From NCBI GenBank assembly GCA_021828425.1, contig JAKARN010000125.1, positions 1-5,449 of the forward strand: 5,449 nt of DNA, given 5' to 3'. Source of the stretch: Pseudomonadota bacterium (lineage in GTDB: Bacteria; Pseudomonadota; Gammaproteobacteria; JAKAQQ01). Shown here in pieces: positions 3,841 through 5,449 of the stretch (the stretch's first letter is position 1; each line of letters opens with the position of its first letter). A program made the translations under genes and the position numbers. A model generated the notes under the pieces. It saw nothing but the letters and a program-made list of their open reading frames with translations. It was not told the origin of the DNA and searched no databases.

Positions 3841-5449
3841 TCAATAGTGCCAGAGTACGTGAAAAAAGAGCGCCCGTCCCTCCGTGTTGTAGCCTGCGAC
3901 CTCCGTATAGGCGACATTGAACACGTTGACGAGGCTCGCCTGGAGGCTCCAGTGGCGCGACAGGTCAATCCCGGCCACGGCGTCCGTCACGACGTAGCCC
4001 GGGTCGATCGTGGTCGTGTACGGGGAGTCGGGCCGCGGCCCCGAGGCCAGCCATTCGACGCCGGCGTATCCTCCCGGCCACTCGTAGTGCAGGGAGGCGG
4101 TCAGGCTGCGGCGCGAACGGCGGGCCAGCTGCGTGCCACTCACGAGATCGCGCGGATCCTGGACCACCGCCTCGGCGCGGATCCGCCAGGGCCCGAATCC
4201 GGCCCCGTAGGTGAGGTCGACGCCCTTGATCTGGGCCCGGTCGATGTTCTCGTTGATGCCTTCGGGGTATTGCGCGGTGGGACCGAGGTAGACGATCAGG
4301 TTCCGGATCGTGTCCTCGAAGAGGTCGATGCCGAAGTGGCCGTAGGTCCCCATTTCCTGGTGGAAGCCGAGATCGACCTCGTGGGAGGACTCCGGGGCCA
4401 GGAGGGGGTTGCCCCCGAAACCGAAACGGTCTTCCGCGCTCGGAGCCCGGAAGCCGCTGCCCCAGCTCACGCTGATCCGGCTGTCCGGGGTGAGGAAGAC
4501 GTTGCCGCCGAGGTTCCATTCGTTGTGGGAGCCGAAACTCTCGTTGTCGGAGTGCCGGAGAGTGGCGAGCAGGCGGAAGCGGCGCCAGTGCCAGTCGTTT
4601 TCGGCATAGAGGGAACGGGTCCAGGTGTGTTCATCGTAGGCCGTGCCGAAGACCTGGGAGGCGGTCCGTTCGTCCTCAAGCGAAATCCCCGCGGTGAGGA
4701 GATCGGTTCCGCTCAGGACGAGGTTGTTCTGCCAGTCGGCCGTATAGCGTCGGGTCAGGGCAAAATCGGGACTCTGGTTCGGGTTCAGCACGTCGTTCTG
4801 GTTCTGGCCCAGCACGTTCTCGTAGCGGCTGATGAGCCACTCGCTGGACCAACCGGAGGTCAGCCGGCTTTGGGCCGCGAGACTCAGGATGCGGTCGTTG
4901 TAATCCTCGCTGGCCGACTCCAGGTTGAAGTCGACATAGTCGGTCTGTCCCGTGGATTGCCACTGGCGGAGTTCCAGGCTGCCTGTGGGAATCCGGAAGC
5001 GGAGGAAGGCATTCAGGGTCGTATTGAGGAATCCGGCGGAGAGGGGACTTGCGGTCTGGGGCGGGAAACCGTCGGTCTGCTCGTGGGAGACATCGGCACC
5101 GGCTTGGACGGTGCCGTTGCCGTCCGCAATTCCTGCGCTCTCGTCGGTCGTCCGGAAACGGCCCCCCCCCACTCCGACGTGGGCGTGGAGCCGGCGGGCA
5201 CTCCCGCGCGTGATGATGTCGATGACGCCGCCGATCCCGTCCGACCCGTACAGGGCCGCGGTCGGTCCCTCGACGATGACGATGCGTTGGATGTCGTCGA
5301 GCAGGAGGTTCTGGAGTGGGGGTTCGCCGATGTTGCCGCCGTTGACCTTGACCCCGTTGATGAGCACGAGGGTCTGGGCACTGTTGGCTCCCCGGATGAA
5401 AATCGAGGAGGGTTGTCCGGGGCCGCCCGAGGTGTCGACAGCGAGTCCG
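3841..5449 (-). CDS. btuB: TonB-dependent cobalamin outer-membrane receptor BtuB (5' end outside window)
   Basis: BtuB carries cobalamin across the outer membrane using TonB energy. The visible 535 residues begin within the plug domain: SSIFIRGANSAQTLVLINGV (visible residues about 14-33), then DIQRIVIVEGPTAALYGSDG and IGGVIDIITRG, which are hallmark plug motifs. The remainder is a long run of alternating beta-barrel strands with aromatic girdles, including WGSGFRAPSAEDRFGFGGNP, a typical receptor barrel motif. The protein ends SLVNVFNVAYTEVAGYNTEG then LFFHVLWHY, with the terminal aromatic residue expected for barrel assembly. Compared with E. coli BtuB (about 614 residues), roughly 80-90 N-terminal residues are missing: signal peptide, TonB box and first plug strands. 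A cobalamin riboswitch, common before btuB, would lie beyond the right edge. A different TonB receptor is possible on sequence alone, but the pduO and btuF neighbours favour BtuB. A G9 tract lies at 5170-5162. Confidence 0.88.
   Translation of the reverse strand, partial: GLAVDTSGGPGQPSSIFIRGANSAQTLVLINGVKVNGGNIGEPPLQNLLLDDIQRIVIVEGPTAALYGSDGIGGVIDIITRGSARRLHAHVGVGGGRFRTTDESAGIADGNGTVQAGADVSHEQTDGFPPQTASPLSAGFLNTTLNAFLRFRIPTGSLELRQWQSTGQTDYVDFNLESASEDYNDRILSLAAQSRLTSGWSSEWLISRYENVLGQNQNDVLNPNQSPDFALTRRYTADWQNNLVLSGTDLLTAGISLEDERTASQVFGTAYDEHTWTRSLYAENDWHWRRFRLLATLRHSDNESFGSHNEWNLGGNVFLTPDSRISVSWGSGFRAPSAEDRFGFGGNPLLAPESSHEVDLGFHQEMGTYGHFGIDLFEDTIRNLIVYLGPTAQYPEGINENIDRAQIKGVDLTYGAGFGPWRIRAEAVVQDPRDLVSGTQLARRSRRSLTASLHYEWPGGYAGVEWLASGPRPDSPYTTTIDPGYVVTDAVAGIDLSRHWSLQASLVNVFNVAYTEVAGYNTEGRALFFHVLWHY
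5162..5170 (-). repeat. G9 homopolymer tract inside btuB
   Basis: Nine consecutive C on the plus strand are nine G in the btuB coding strand, at the codons for V-G-G-G-R just after the plug motif IIT-R-G. The reading frame is intact at nine. Gain or loss of one base would end the receptor early, as in phase-variable surface genes, though in a GC-rich genome such a tract can also be chance. Confidence 0.9.

Noticed and set aside
3287..3847. Plus-strand open frame of 186 codons over pduO
   Set aside because: It is the complementary reading of pduO, which has strong motifs on the minus strand; this frame shows none.
4959..4965. GCCACTG, the core of a cobalamin riboswitch B12 box
   Set aside because: It lies inside btuB on the antisense strand with no other riboswitch elements around it; a real riboswitch would be upstream of btuB, outside the window.

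Overview
This is a high-GC bacterial segment, most likely from a gammaproteobacterium or a close relative. That inference rests on the AmpE-type membrane protein and on the BtuF, PduO and BtuB proteins. No rRNA, tRNA, CRISPR array or riboswitch was seen. The core of the window is a vitamin B12 (cobamide) uptake and activation locus that has been remodelled by insertion and duplication.

Layout, left to right. Positions 1-285 hold the wrecked 3' end of a transposase with a DDE integrase core, broken by several frameshifts and two stop codons. A good sigma70-type promoter straddles its end (282-310) and points at ampE (374-1252, +), which encodes an AmpE/CbiB-superfamily membrane protein. The last 67 bp of ampE plus the following 12 bp recur perfectly 1152 bp downstream (1186-1264 and 2338-2416, 79 bp each). 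Between the copies lie a nucleotidyltransferase/HEPN toxin-antitoxin pair (1365-1694 and 1691-2149) and a diverged, internally deleted ampE 3' fragment (2150-2337) that runs in frame into the second repeat copy.

The btuF gene (2392-3369, +; periplasmic cobalamin-binding protein) starts inside the second repeat copy. The first copy therefore still carries an orphan btuF start. This implies that ampE and btuF once overlapped directly (ATG 10 bases before the TGA) and were later separated by the 1152-bp unit, which left btuF intact. btuF converges on and overlaps by 134 bp a minus-strand pair: btuB (5449-3841, TonB-dependent cobalamin receptor, 5' end outside the window) followed by pduO (3820-3236, ATP:cob(I)alamin adenosyltransferase).

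Functionally, BtuB imports cobalamin across the outer membrane, BtuF captures it in the periplasm for an inner-membrane transporter not present here, and PduO adenosylates it in the cytoplasm. The ampE product is an inner-membrane protein whose link to this pathway is suggested only by gene order. The toxin-antitoxin pair is unrelated cargo. The most unusual points are the cargo bounded by a perfect 79-bp repeat of an ampE-btuF gene junction, the mosaic second ampE tail, the apparent loss of the HEPN catalytic histidine, and the run-on of btuF into the antisense of pduO.
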